Source of the DNA: Paenibacillus daejeonensis DSM 15491
GTDB taxonomy: Bacteria > Bacillota > Bacilli > Paenibacillales > Paenibacillaceae
Reading direction: 5' to 3'
Assembly (NCBI RefSeq): GCF_000378385.1
Contig: NZ_KB899666.1
Span: 279,933 to 343,932, forward strand
DNA length: 64,000 nt
Positions 9,484 through 18,249 of the stretch are shown here, one piece after another (the stretch's first letter is position 1; each line of letters begins with the position of its first letter). The translations under genes were made by a program, and so were the position numbers. The notes under the pieces are model-generated. The model was not told the origin of the DNA and did no database searches. It saw nothing but the letters and a program-made list of their open reading frames with translations.

Positions 9484-10446
9484 CTAATACAGCGACTCGC
9501 CGGTGGCTTTCTTGCTGAGCGTGTTAGCAATGGCGAGCAGGAACAGCCCTACGACGGATTTGAAGAGCCCGATCGCTGTCGCGTAGCTGTACTGCATCTG
9601 CGTCAGCCCCGCCTTGTAGATGTACGTGTCCAGAATTTCGCTGTTGCGGATATTGAGCGGGTTCTGGAAGACAAAGACACGCTCGAAGCCGTAATCCAGG
9701 AAATCGCCCATCTTCAGCAGGAATAGGATCGTAATGACCGGCAGCAGCGCCGGCAGCGTGATGCTCAGCATCTGACGCCACCGTCCGGCACCGTCCATCT
9801 CGGCTGCCTCGTACAAGTCAGGGTTAATACTCGCGAGAGCTGCCAGATAGATGATTGTTCCCCAGCCGACGTCCCGCCACAGTCCTGATCCGACCAGCAC
9901 CGAGCGGATGTAGGAATCTTCTCCGAGGAAGTAAATAGGTCCGAGACCGAACCAACCAAGCATCGTGTTGGCAACACCGGAAGATGGAGATAACACACCG
10001 ATGAAGATACCGCTTACAATTACCCATGAAAGAAAATGTGGTGCATAGATTACGGTCTGTACGACCTTCTTATACAGGACCATTCGCACTTCATTGAGCA
10101 ATAAGGCAAGAATGATCGGGGCCGTGAAGGCAAAGGTAATATCATAGATGCCCAGCAGCAACGTATTCTTCAGAATGTTGAGAAAGTCGTAGTGACTGAA
10201 CATCCGTGTGAAATGCTCCAGGCCCACCCACGGGCTGCCGCTGAATCCGGCAAACAGATTGTAATTCTGGAACGCAATGACGGAGCCCATCAGCGGGATG
10301 TATTTGAAGATTAGAAAGTAGAGGATGCCCGGCAGTGACAGGAGATAGAGTGCTTTGTACTTCCACATGAAGCGCAGCACACGCCGTTTGTCCCGGGGCT
10401 GCTCCTTCTTCGTCAGGGTAGTTTGGGCGGCCGTCGTTGCTTCCAT
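9484..10446 (-). CDS. sugar ABC transporter permease (LplB/YteP type)
   Basis: A 320-residue permease with about six membrane helices, the first at about 31-56 (ALYLLSLPGILYFLIFKYIP). The EAA loop is near residues 212-233 (YEAAEMDGAGRWRQMLSITLP). Its ribosome site (AAGGGGGG) lies inside the last codons of the tautomerase gene, and only two bases separate the two genes, so translation is probably coupled. It forms the import channel with the permease at 8377-9252. Confidence 0.93.
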   Translation of the reverse strand: MEATTAAQTTLTKKEQPRDKRRVLRFMWKYKALYLLSLPGILYFLIFKYIPLMGSVIAFQNYNLFAGFSGSPWVGLEHFTRMFSHYDFLNILKNTLLLGIYDITFAFTAPIILALLLNEVRMVLYKKVVQTVIYAPHFLSWVIVSGIFIGVLSPSSGVANTMLGWFGLGPIYFLGEDSYIRSVLVGSGLWRDVGWGTIIYLAALASINPDLYEAAEMDGAGRWRQMLSITLPALLPVITILFLLKMGDFLDYGFERVFVFQNPLNIRNSEILDTYIYKAGLTQMQYSYATAIGLFKSVVGLFLLAIANTLSKKATGESLY

Positions 10447-10448
10447 GC

Positions 10449-10634
10449 TTATCCCCCCTTGGCGCGCAGGTTGCTCGGCGCATTCTCATCCAGCGGTTTC
10501 TCGTCAAAGCTAATATGGATATACTCCGGCTCCCTGTCGATAATGCGGGACAGCTCGCGGGTGAACACCTCGACGATCTCTTCCTTTTGCTCGTTGGTCC
10601 GGCCTTCATACATTTCAATTTTAATTTTTGGCAT
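10449..10634 (-). CDS. 4-oxalocrotonate tautomerase-family protein
   Basis: A 61-residue protein that starts MPKIKIEMYEGRTNEQK. Pro-2 becomes the N-terminal catalytic proline after Met removal, and the length and beta-alpha-beta pattern fit the 4-OT family, whose members form hexamers. The ATG has a perfect AAAGGAGG site. It is the first gene of the transporter operon, an unusual position; family members catalyse keto-enol tautomerisation of 2-oxo acids. A role with unsaturated uronate products is possible but not shown by sequence. Confidence 0.85.
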   Translation of the reverse strand: MPKIKIEMYEGRTNEQKEEIVEVFTRELSRIIDREPEYIHISFDEKPLDENAPSNLRAKGG

Positions 10635-10769
10635 GTGGCTTTCCGCCTCCTTTGAGTCAGTAGGTTACAGCTGTAGCTCTATCCTATTCTCTTTGGAGGA
10701 GACCAACAATGGAGTGCCTTTGCGTGCAGTTGTGTTTTTTTTAGGTGGAGGATGGGCGGCACCAAGCAA

Positions 10770-10800
10770 AACACCCTTGCCGGAATTCGGCAAGGGTGTT
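10770..10800 (-). terminator. hairpin terminator after the GntR-ABC operon
   Basis: A 13-base-pair GC-rich stem (AACACCCTTGCCG with its complement, loop AATTC) just after the permease gene at 10812. The U-tract is short (TTTTGCTTGG). Confidence 0.7.
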
Positions 10801-10811
10801 GCAGACGGAGG

Positions 10812-11528
10812 TTAGTCGATACTCGTTTTGGGCAGTAAGGATGCATTGCGCATGATCGGATATGTGGCCAGCAGCGCCATCAAGCCGACCGCTCCTGCAA
10901 GCGTGAATCCCGTCATCGCATTCATATTCATCAGCGACAGCCATTCTGTAGGCACACCCAAGGCGCCTGAGTACACCAGGAGCATCGTCACCATGCCCAG
11001 AATCGAAATACCGATGAGCGTACGTTTCATACCCAAACGGTACGTGATGCAATAGAGGAAAAACATCGAACCGAACAGCAACATGCCAATCATGAGATCA
11101 ATCCATAAGTAGGGCAGGAATTGATGTTCACTGGAATAGAATTGCCCCGGATGCAAAATGCTGGCGGAACTGATCCCCTCCTGATGCAGATATGCAAGCA
11201 GCCATTGGCACAAATTTAAAAATAGCATATACACCAAGACTAAAGATGTACCGACGAGATAAAACATCTTAAGCAATTGGGTTCTTGTGCTCCCGAGTCC
11301 GACTGCGATCGGCAGCAGGCTTTTAAAACCAGCCGCACCATAATAGGGAATGAAGAAGAAGTATGCCGGACCGATCAGAAAACTTTCCGAGCCGGCCTGT
11401 TCAAAGAAAATGCCGATGATCACCCAGGCTGCGGTTAACGGCAAAGTGATGTACAGGAAAAGCAGCTTAACCAAAAACCACCTTGCATCTTCATAAATCA
11501 AACGGGCCGTGCCTTGTGCGGCATTCAT
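10812..11528 (-). CDS. ABC-2-type transporter membrane protein
   Basis: A 238-residue protein with about six hydrophobic helices and few charged residues. It has no conserved motif of its own, but the start overlaps the ATPase stop as ATGA and the gene closes a three-gene operon with a YtrA-like regulator. It most likely forms the membrane part of the transporter. Substrate is unknown; in B. subtilis the related Ytr system responds to cell-wall antibiotics. Confidence 0.8.
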   Translation of the reverse strand: MNAAQGTARLIYEDARWFLVKLLFLYITLPLTAAWVIIGIFFEQAGSESFLIGPAYFFFIPYYGAAGFKSLLPIAVGLGSTRTQLLKMFYLVGTSLVLVYMLFLNLCQWLLAYLHQEGISSASILHPGQFYSSEHQFLPYLWIDLMIGMLLFGSMFFLYCITYRLGMKRTLIGISILGMVTMLLVYSGALGVPTEWLSLMNMNAMTGFTLAGAVGLMALLATYPIMRNASLLPKTSID

Positions 11529-12400
11529 AAGGAAGCCTCCTTTACCTTATCGGTCATTTGTAGTAAATAGTCCTGGAGCTGAGCTTTCTCCAGCGATACA
11601 CCAGCGGCCTGGGCCCGTTTTCTCCACGCATCGGATAATGAGGCGTCGATCATCACTTTTTTTGACGTTCCGATGGCATCTTCATCCAGGATCCGCTGTC
11701 CCTCCGTCAGTTGATCCACTTGAGCTCGCTCACCCGACAACCAAAAGCCTCGTTCACGTACCTGTTCCATCGACTCATTCATCATCAGCTTGCCCTCATG
11801 GACCACCACGAGGGATTCCAGCAACGGCTGGATTTCCTCAATATGATGGGTCGACACGAGAATCAGGCGAGGATATTCATCGTAGCTATCCAGCAGCAGT
11901 TCATAAAACTTCTTGCGCATTCCTGCATCGAGCCCGTTGGTTGGCTCATCCAAGATCGTAATATCCGCCTGACTGGCCAGGCCGATTACAAGCTGCAAAG
12001 CGGTTTTCATTCCGGTAGACAGCTTACTCGAGTTTTTGCTCATCGGTAATTTGAACGTCTCAATGAGCTGATCAGCCATGCCTTGGTTCCAATTCGGATT
12101 AAAATACTTGTAGAAGCGCAGCGCATCCCGAACCGTCCAGATGGAACTGAAGATATGATCCTCCATCATGTAACAAAGGTGCTTTTGCGCTTCGGGATTA
12201 TTATAGGGCTCGTGCCCGTTGATCCTGATGCTTCCCCCGCCTGGCTTCATATGTCCGGCCATTAGCTTCATAAGGGTCGTCTTTCCTGCCCCGTTACGTC
12301 CCCAGAGACCCGTGATGACGGGTTCTTGCTCAGTAAATGAGATGCCTTTCAACACCGGATGCTCATCATAACCAAATGTGAGGTTCTCGACTGAAATCAT
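11525..12400 (-). CDS. ABC transporter ATP-binding protein (YtrB-like)
   Basis: A 291-residue ATPase. Walker A is GRNGAGKTT (about residues 34-42), the signature is KLSTGMK (about 126-132, degenerate from LSGGQ) and Walker B is ITILDEPTNGLD (about 147-158), followed by a D-loop and H-loop (STHHIEE). The degenerate signature is common in GntR-linked ABC proteins of this type. The ATG at 12400 overlaps the GntR stop as ATGA, so it is preferred to an earlier in-frame start at 12427 inside the regulator gene. Confidence 0.92.
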   Translation of the reverse strand: MISVENLTFGYDEHPVLKGISFTEQEPVITGLWGRNGAGKTTLMKLMAGHMKPGGGSIRINGHEPYNNPEAQKHLCYMMEDHIFSSIWTVRDALRFYKYFNPNWNQGMADQLIETFKLPMSKNSSKLSTGMKTALQLVIGLASQADITILDEPTNGLDAGMRKKFYELLLDSYDEYPRLILVSTHHIEEIQPLLESLVVVHEGKLMMNESMEQVRERGFWLSGERAQVDQLTEGQRILDEDAIGTSKKVMIDASLSDAWRKRAQAAGVSLEKAQLQDYLLQMTDKVKEASL

Positions 12401-12768
12401 AGTTTCTTCTCCTCCTCCATAATCCATTGAATGACCTGATCAACGGGCATCCCAATTCGCTTGGCTTCTTCCAGCAACGGACGGATGTATGCTTCCCTGT
12501 AATGACCCTGTTTTTCCTTCAGCACCTGGCTTCTCGCTCCTTCCTGTACAAACATGCCGATTCCCCGCTGCTTGTAGATAATGTCCTGATCCACCAAGGC
12601 TTGGAGCCCCTTGCGCGCAGTAGCACGGTTGATATTATAGAATCGCGACAACTCATTCTCAGACGGTACGCGCTCGCCTTCTTTTAACTGGCCGTCCACA
12701 ATATCGTCTATTATCATCTGAGCAATCTGTTGAAATATGGGCTGGTCTTCGTCCAACATTGCCCTCAA
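12397..12768 (-). CDS. GntR-family transcriptional regulator (YtrA type)
   Basis: A 123-residue regulator with an N-terminal winged helix (PIFQQIAQMIIDDIVDGQLKEG, then SENELSRFYNINRATARKGL) and a short C-terminal helical dimer domain, as in the YtrA subfamily. The TTG at 12768 is chosen because AGGAGGGG lies about 8-10 bases upstream; the ATG at 12759 also has a GAGGG nearby. It is the first gene of the operon and probably represses it through the palindrome at 12821-12842. Confidence 0.9.
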   Translation of the reverse strand: MRAMLDEDQPIFQQIAQMIIDDIVDGQLKEGERVPSENELSRFYNINRATARKGLQALVDQDIIYKQRGIGMFVQEGARSQVLKEKQGHYREAYIRPLLEEAKRIGMPVDQVIQWIMEEEKKL

Positions 12769-12820
12769 ACGGCTTCCCCTCCTCTGAATCCTGTTCTTGA
12801 TGTTCATGATAGGATGTATG

Positions 12821-12842
12821 GTTGGTTACTCGTATAACCAAC
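12821..12842. promoter_or_regulatory. palindromic operator, probable GntR (YtrA-like) binding site
   Basis: Two perfect 8-base arms, GTTGGTTA and TAACCAAC, are separated by 6 bases. The site lies about 55 bases upstream of the GntR start, where an autoregulatory operator is expected. No clear -10 box could be assigned. Confidence 0.7.
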
Positions 12843-12877
12843 TGTACAACATAGAGATGAAATTGTAAAGTCAAAAC

Positions 12878-12932
12878 AAAAAAACGTCCGCATAGTCGGC
12901 TGCCCTGATAGGCAAGCCGTCCATGCGGACGT
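12878..12932 (-). terminator. intrinsic terminator of the pur operon
   Basis: On the minus strand a long stem begins with ACGTCCGCAT and closes with ATGCGGACGT, with an inner GGACGGCTTGCC/GGCAGCCG stem, followed by seven U. It starts 12 bases after the purD stop. Confidence 0.93.
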
Positions 12933-12944
12933 GAAATGATGAGG

Positions 12945-14225
12945 TTAAATTTCCAGGCCTTGCAGCGCCTTTACACCAATGTCGGTGCGGTAGTGGACAC
13001 CGTCAAATTTGATCGTATCCGCAGCTTTGTAGGCTCGTTCCCGTGCCTGTGCGGTGTCTGCGCCGAGGCCGACAACGCCGAGTACACGGCCGCCGCTGGT
13101 GACAAACTGATCGCCCTGCAGCGATGTGCCCGCGTGGAAGATCTGGACGCCTTCCTGCGCCGCTGCTTCTTCCAGGCCAGAGATAACGCGACCTTTTGGA
13201 TAGGATGCCGGGTAGCCTTCGGAAGCGAGGATGACGCAGACGGCTGCCTCGTCACTCCACTCGATCTCCAGTTGGTCCAGTCTGCCGTTCATGGCAGCCA
13301 GGATGATGTCGACCAGATCCGTCTTGAGGCGCGGCAGCACGACCTGCGTCTCCGGATCGCCCATCCGGGCATTGAATTCAATCGTCTTCGGTCCGTCCTT
13401 GGTGATCATCAGGCCGGCGAACAGCACGCCGCGGAACGGCCGTCCTTCGCTGACCATCGCCTTGGCCGTCGGGATCACGATCGTCTCGATCGCTTCGTCG
13501 ATGATGGCCTGCGGGATATGAGGCAGCGGCGTGTAGGTTCCCATGCCGCCTGTATTCGGTCCCAGATCGCCGTCATAGACCGGCTTGTGGTCCTGCGCCG
13601 GCACCATCGGTTGCACGCTCTCGCCGTCTACGAATGCCAGGATGGACATCTCCTGGCCGACAAGGCACTCCTCGATGACGACTTGGCTGCCCGATTCACC
13701 GAACACCTTGTTCACCATCATGTCCTCCAGCGCTTGCTTGGCCTCATCCATGGTCCGGGCCACGGTCACACCCTTGCCCGCTGCCAGCCCATCGGCCTTG
13801 ATGACAATGGGCGCCGACTGCTCAGCCAGGTAGGCCGATGCCGAAGCATAATCCGTGAAGGTCTCATACTTGGCGGTTGGAATATTATACTTGCGCAACA
13901 GGTCCTTCATGAAGATCTTGCTGCCTTCAATCTCTGCCGCATTCTGGCGTGGTCCGAAGATCGGAATACCGCGCGCTTCGAATGCATCAACAATGCCCGC
14001 TGCGAGCGGGTCGTCCGGTCCTACGACGACCAGGTCAATCGCATGATCCACTGCGAACTGAATCAGATCGCCGAACCGGCTGACCGGAATTGGCACACAT
14101 TCCGCGAGTTGTCCGATACCCGCATTACCCGGTGCACAGTAGATTTCCTGCACCTTCTCGCTCTTCTTCAGCGCCCAGACGATGGCATGCTCACGCCCGC
14201 CGCCGCCGATGACTAGTATCCGCAC
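12945..14225 (-). CDS. purD: phosphoribosylamine--glycine ligase
   Basis: GAR synthetase, 426 residues, the usual length. It joins glycine to phosphoribosylamine with ATP in the second step of purine synthesis, in the cytosol. The N-terminal domain begins MRILVIGGGGREHAIVWAL. The ATP-grasp domain has PIVIKADGLAAGKGVTVA and, near residues 280-300, IEFNARMGDPETQVVLPRL, the family signature. It is the last gene of the operon, 18 bases after purH, followed by a strong terminator. Confidence 0.98.
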   Translation of the reverse strand: MRILVIGGGGREHAIVWALKKSEKVQEIYCAPGNAGIGQLAECVPIPVSRFGDLIQFAVDHAIDLVVVGPDDPLAAGIVDAFEARGIPIFGPRQNAAEIEGSKIFMKDLLRKYNIPTAKYETFTDYASASAYLAEQSAPIVIKADGLAAGKGVTVARTMDEAKQALEDMMVNKVFGESGSQVVIEECLVGQEMSILAFVDGESVQPMVPAQDHKPVYDGDLGPNTGGMGTYTPLPHIPQAIIDEAIETIVIPTAKAMVSEGRPFRGVLFAGLMITKDGPKTIEFNARMGDPETQVVLPRLKTDLVDIILAAMNGRLDQLEIEWSDEAAVCVILASEGYPASYPKGRVISGLEEAAAQEGVQIFHAGTSLQGDQFVTSGGRVLGVVGLGADTAQARERAYKAADTIKFDGVHYRTDIGVKALQGLEI

Positions 14226-14243
14226 AGTTACCCCTCCTTGATG

Positions 14244-15791
14244 TTAGTGTCTGAAATGACGTACGCCAGTCATAACCATGGCGATGTTGTGTGCATTAGC
14301 CACAGCGATCGACTCTTCGTCCTTGATCGATCCGCCAGGCTGAATGACCGCGGTAATTCCGGCTTTGGCAGCCAGCTCCAGCGTATCACCCATTGGGAAG
14401 AATGCATCCGACGCCAGAATCGCGCCTTGCGCTTCCAGACCTGCTTGCTCGATGGCGATGCGAGCCGCCCCTACCCGGTTCATCTGGCCAGCGCCGACGC
14501 CAATCGTCATGTTGTTCTTGGCGAGCAAGATGGCATTCGATTTCACATGCTTCACGACATTCCAGCCAAACAGCAGCTGCTTCAGCTCTTCTTCGGAAGG
14601 CTGACGTGTAGTCACGACCTTCAGGTCAGCAGCCGTGAGGGTATGCACATCGCTTTGCTGAACCAGCATCCCGCCGTCCACCGAAGTGACCAGCCATTCC
14701 GGCTTGCGCTCGGCACCCGATTTGAGTTCACCCAACTGCAGCAAGCGGAGATTTTTCTTCTGCGTCAGAATATCCAGCGCTTCTTGTGTGAAGTCTGGTG
14801 CGATGACAATCTCCAGGAAGATCTCGTGCAGCAGGACAGCCGTCTCTTTGTCGATCGTCCGGTTCGCTGCAACGATACCGCCGAAGATCGAAGTCGGATC
14901 AGCTGCGTATGCTTTTTGGTAAGCTTCATGGATGTTCTCGCCGATGCCTACGCCGCAAGGGTTCATATGTTTCACAGCGACAACCGCTGGCTCTTCGAAT
15001 TCCTTGACGATCGAGAGCGCCGCATTGGCGTCGTTAATGTTGTTATAGCTCAGCTCTTTGCCGTGCAGCTGTTTGGCTGTGGTGATGTTGCCTTCCGGCG
15101 CCAGTGGCTTACGGTAGAATGCAGCCGCTTGGTGCGGGTTCTCCCCGTAACGCAGGTCTTGGACCTTCTCATACGTGACGGTCATCCGCTCAGGCAGCAC
15201 TTGACCTGTCTGCGTAGTCAAATAATCGGAGATGAGCGCGTCATAGGCACCGGTGTGACGAAATACTTTGGCCGCCAGCGCTTTACGCGTTTCCAGAGTG
15301 GTGTCCCCGTCGCCGCGCACTTCCTCCAGCACGTTGCTGTAATCCGCTGCATCCACCACAACAGTAACGAAAGCGTGATTCTTGGCTGCCGAACGAAGCA
15401 TCGTCGGTCCACCAATGTCGATATTTTCTACCGCATCTTCATAGGACACATCCGGCTTGGCAATCGTTTCTTGGAATGGGTACAAATTGACGACGACCAG
15501 ATCAATGTACTTGAGCTCCAGCTCTTCCATCTTCTTCTGATGCTCCGCATCGTCGCGAATCGCCAATAGCCCGCTGTGAACAGCAGGATGAAGTGTTTTT
15601 ACACGGCCGTCCAGAATTTCCGGGAAGCCTGTTACATCCGAGATGCCGATAACCGGTACGCCTTCCTTTTCCAACAGACTTGCCGTTCCTCCGGTAGAGA
15701 TAATCTCAACGCCCAGCTTGGACAACTCACGCGAAAACTCAACGATCCCCGTCTTGTCCGATACACTGATCAGCGCTCTGCGAATAGCCAA
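14244..15791 (-). CDS. purH: bifunctional AICAR formyltransferase / IMP cyclohydrolase
   Basis: 515 residues, the usual length. It performs the last two steps to IMP. The N-terminal cyclohydrolase (MGS-like) domain has STGGTASLL (32-40) and DGRVKTLHP (61-69). The C-terminal transformylase has KHMNPCG (274-280, with the catalytic Lys-His pair) and ends GVRHFRH. It follows purN after 45 bases. Confidence 0.98.
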   Translation of the reverse strand: MAIRRALISVSDKTGIVEFSRELSKLGVEIISTGGTASLLEKEGVPVIGISDVTGFPEILDGRVKTLHPAVHSGLLAIRDDAEHQKKMEELELKYIDLVVVNLYPFQETIAKPDVSYEDAVENIDIGGPTMLRSAAKNHAFVTVVVDAADYSNVLEEVRGDGDTTLETRKALAAKVFRHTGAYDALISDYLTTQTGQVLPERMTVTYEKVQDLRYGENPHQAAAFYRKPLAPEGNITTAKQLHGKELSYNNINDANAALSIVKEFEEPAVVAVKHMNPCGVGIGENIHEAYQKAYAADPTSIFGGIVAANRTIDKETAVLLHEIFLEIVIAPDFTQEALDILTQKKNLRLLQLGELKSGAERKPEWLVTSVDGGMLVQQSDVHTLTAADLKVVTTRQPSEEELKQLLFGWNVVKHVKSNAILLAKNNMTIGVGAGQMNRVGAARIAIEQAGLEAQGAILASDAFFPMGDTLELAAKAGITAVIQPGGSIKDEESIAVANAHNIAMVMTGVRHFRH

Positions 15792-15836
15792 TCGAATCCC
15801 TCCAAAAATAGATTAGTATAAGTATTTCAATAACTA

Positions 15837-16442
15837 CTAATTAATTTGAACATGCCGCCCATCTAGATGGACGCGGCCGCGGGCGATCTGCTGCACGACC
15901 CAGGGAAGCAGCGCTTGCTCGGCCTCATGAATACGAGGGGCAAGTGAGTCTTCCGTATCGCCGTCAGCCACCTCGACCACCCGCTGGGCAATGATCGGCC
16001 CACTGTCGAGACCGCCATCTACGTAATGCACCGTCACTCCTGTGACCTTGACGCCATAGGCCAACGCCTGGGCAATCCCGCCAACACCCGGAAAAGCAGG
16101 CAGCAGCGAGGGATGGATATTAATCATGCGACCATAGAACGGCTCTACGAGGACAGGTGTAATAATCCGCATGTAGCCTGCCAGAACGATAAGTTCTACG
16201 CCGAGCTCTTGCAGCTTGGCCAGAATTTCTTGCTCATAGGCTTCTCTAGAAGGATAGGACTTGGGCGAAAAGGCATGAACGGAAATACCCGCACGCTCCG
16301 CACGTCCGACCACTGGCGCAGATGGCCGGTCACAGACAAGCAGCTCGATGCTGACATCGAGCCGCCCTTCCTGTACTCTATCCGCCAATGCCTGAAAGTT
16401 GGTGCCTTGGCCGGAAGCGAACACAGCGATTTTTAACGCCAT
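15837..16442 (-). CDS. purN: phosphoribosylglycinamide formyltransferase
   Basis: GAR transformylase, 201 residues, using 10-formyltetrahydrofolate. It shows SGQGTN (10-15) for phosphate binding, the catalytic set Asn-108, His-110 (NIHPSLLP) and Asp-146 (DGGLDSGP). The start overlaps the purM stop by one base (TAATG). No purT is seen in the window. Confidence 0.98.
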   Translation of the reverse strand: MALKIAVFASGQGTNFQALADRVQEGRLDVSIELLVCDRPSAPVVGRAERAGISVHAFSPKSYPSREAYEQEILAKLQELGVELIVLAGYMRIITPVLVEPFYGRMINIHPSLLPAFPGVGGIAQALAYGVKVTGVTVHYVDGGLDSGPIIAQRVVEVADGDTEDSLAPRIHEAEQALLPWVVQQIARGRVHLDGRHVQIN

Positions 16443-17494
16443 TAGACGTCCGCTCCCGTAAAGGTCACAACCCGGTTACCTTCAGTAACTGTGCCAATCC
16501 GGTAAGCCTGCTCACCTTGCTCGGCAAGGATCTGCAGCGCTTGCTCAGCTTGATCAGCTGGCACGACAGCCATATAGCCAATACCCATGTTAAACGTTGT
16601 AAACATATCACGATTCGTAATGCTGCCCTTCTGCTGCATGAGCTCGAAGATCGGCAGAATCGGCCAGCTGCCATAGTTGATCTCCGCGTTCACACCCTCA
16701 GGCAGGACGCGCGGGATGTTCTCGATGAAGCCACCGCCTGTAATATGTGCCATGCCTTTGACCTGCACCTTATCGATCAAGGCAAGTGCCGGCTTGACGT
16801 ACAACTTGGTTGGCTCTAGCAGTACATCACCCAGACGCTTGCCGTCCAGCTCGTCCACCGTATCTGTCAGCGCGTAGCCGGATTGCTCCAGCAGCAATTT
16901 GCGAACCAGCGAGAAGCCATTGCTGTGGATACCGCTTGAGGCCAGACCAATGATGGCGTCCCCAGGCGCAATTGTGCTGCCGTCGATAATCTTGGCTTTG
17001 TCTACGACGCCTACGGTGAAGCCGGCGATGTCGTATTCGCCTTCGCCATACATGCCTGGCATCTCAGCCGTCTCGCCGCCGATCAACGCGCAGCCGGAAC
17101 CGATGCAGCCGTCGGAGATGCCTTTGACGATTGCTTCAATCTTCTCCGGGATGACCTTGTCGCAAGCCAGATAGTCGAGGAAGAACAATGGCTCTGCACC
17201 TTGCACGACGATATCGTTCACGCACATGGCAACCGCGTCGATGCCGATCGTATCATGCTTGTCCATAGCAAAAGCAAGCTTCAGCTTAGTGCCAACTCCG
17301 TCCGTACCGGACACGAGAACCGGCTCCTCATACTTGCTCTTGTCCAGACCGAACAGCCCGCCGAAGCCGCCCAGCTCGGTGAGGACCTCCGGACGGAGCG
17401 TCCGCTTCACGTGCTTCTTCATCCGCTCTACTGCTTCATTGCCGGCTGCGATATCGACGCCGGCCTGTTTATAGGCTTCTGACACCAGTAACAC
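16442..17494 (-). CDS. purM: phosphoribosylformylglycinamidine cyclo-ligase
   Basis: AIR synthetase, 350 residues. It shows the PurM/SelD-type ATP-binding features: [14 protein letters not shown] (about 61-74), [11 protein letters not shown] and [14 protein letters not shown]. It starts after a 755-base gap that separates it from purF; the gap contains repeats but no gene, so the gene is still probably part of the pur transcript. Confidence 0.98.
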   Translation of the reverse strand: MLLVSEAYKQAGVDIAAGNEAVERMKKHVKRTLRPEVLTELGGFGGLFGLDKSKYEEPVLVSGTDGVGTKLKLAFAMDKHDTIGIDAVAMCVNDIVVQGAEPLFFLDYLACDKVIPEKIEAIVKGISDGCIGSGCALIGGETAEMPGMYGEGEYDIAGFTVGVVDKAKIIDGSTIAPGDAIIGLASSGIHSNGFSLVRKLLLEQSGYALTDTVDELDGKRLGDVLLEPTKLYVKPALALIDKVQVKGMAHITGGGFIENIPRVLPEGVNAEINYGSWPILPIFELMQQKGSITNRDMFTTFNMGIGYMAVVPADQAEQALQILAEQGEQAYRIGTVTEGNRVVTFTGADV

Positions 17495-17557
17495 TCCTTT
17501 AGATGAGGTTCAAAACGTGGATCTACGTTAAAAATAGGCTGCGGATTGAAATAGGAA

Positions 17558-17775
17558 CCTACGGTCACGGATCGATCTTACGATCGCTGTTGTCCCCAGA
17601 TTTCTTTGATTTTTACCCCTTTTAGGGGTGAAATCCGGGGACAGCCTATGCTTTCGAAGCTAGCTTTTCTGCAAAAAGCTCTCAGGCGAACGCTTCGCAG
17701 CGTATGCTCCCGAAGTCGCTTTCTTTCAGAAAGCGTTGACCAGATTCGATTCCGTGCCTCTTCGGCACTATTTTC
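17558..17775 (+). repeat. dispersed hairpin repeat, copy B (inside the pur operon)
   Basis: The longest copy of the element. In order on the plus strand: GGATCGATCTTACGATCGC, TGTTGTCCCCAGATTTC, an ACCCC..GGGGT inner hairpin, GAAATCCGGGGACA, a CTTTCGAAGC..GAAGTCGCTTTC region with several short inverted repeats, and ATTCGATTCCGTGCCTC at the end. It lies in the gap between purF and purM. The minus-strand frame that crosses it (17578-17847) is not a credible gene. Confidence 0.8.
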
Positions 17776-17859
17776 AAAAACATGACCAACATAGATCCTA
17801 AACTTGCAGCCGCAAACCGACGAAGTGTCTGGGACTTCCCCAGACACTCGCTACGTGAG

Positions 17860-18050
17860 CTGTAAGTGCAAAAGTGCAATTAGAGTACACAAACAGCTGC
17901 AAGTTGTGGAGTTTAGTTGCAAAAATACACTTAAGCAAGTTAAAAAAGTGATTATATGGAAAAATCGTTGTGAGTAGTTGTATTTTTGCACTTAGCAGGT
18001 ACAAAACCGGCTATGTTAGCAGAAATAGTTGTACTTTTACAGTTAGTTAG
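17860..18050. repeat. mirrored 51-bp periodic repeat array (type TGCACTTAG)
   Basis: Four copies of a block of about 20 bases in the purF-purM gap. Two are in one orientation (TAAGTGCAAAAGTGCAAT from 17863 and TAGTTGCAAAAATACACT from 17914) and two inverted (GTTGTATTTTTGCACTTAG from 17977 and GTTGTACTTTTACAGTTAG from 18028). Spacing is 51 bases within each pair. The rest of the gap (18060-18249) holds only loosely repeated TCCGG/CCAG text and no gene. Confidence 0.8.
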
Positions 18051-18249
18051 CAGCCGATTTGTGCATGCGAGTAACTTCAACCTTTTAGCCTTAAGCAACA
18101 CACGTGCCAGGGGTTGCGTTTAATTCCGTGTCCGAATTCTGGACCTGGGCCACAACTGGGACCTATCCGGCCCCAATCCAGTCCTACCCGGCTCCATGTC
18201 CAGACTTCTGTCCGGTCCGAGCTATTGCCAAGCTAACGCCATCTATCAC

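Noticed and set aside
17578..18004. Small minus-strand frames in the purF-purM gap
   Set aside because: They lie over dispersed and periodic repeats and have no start signals.
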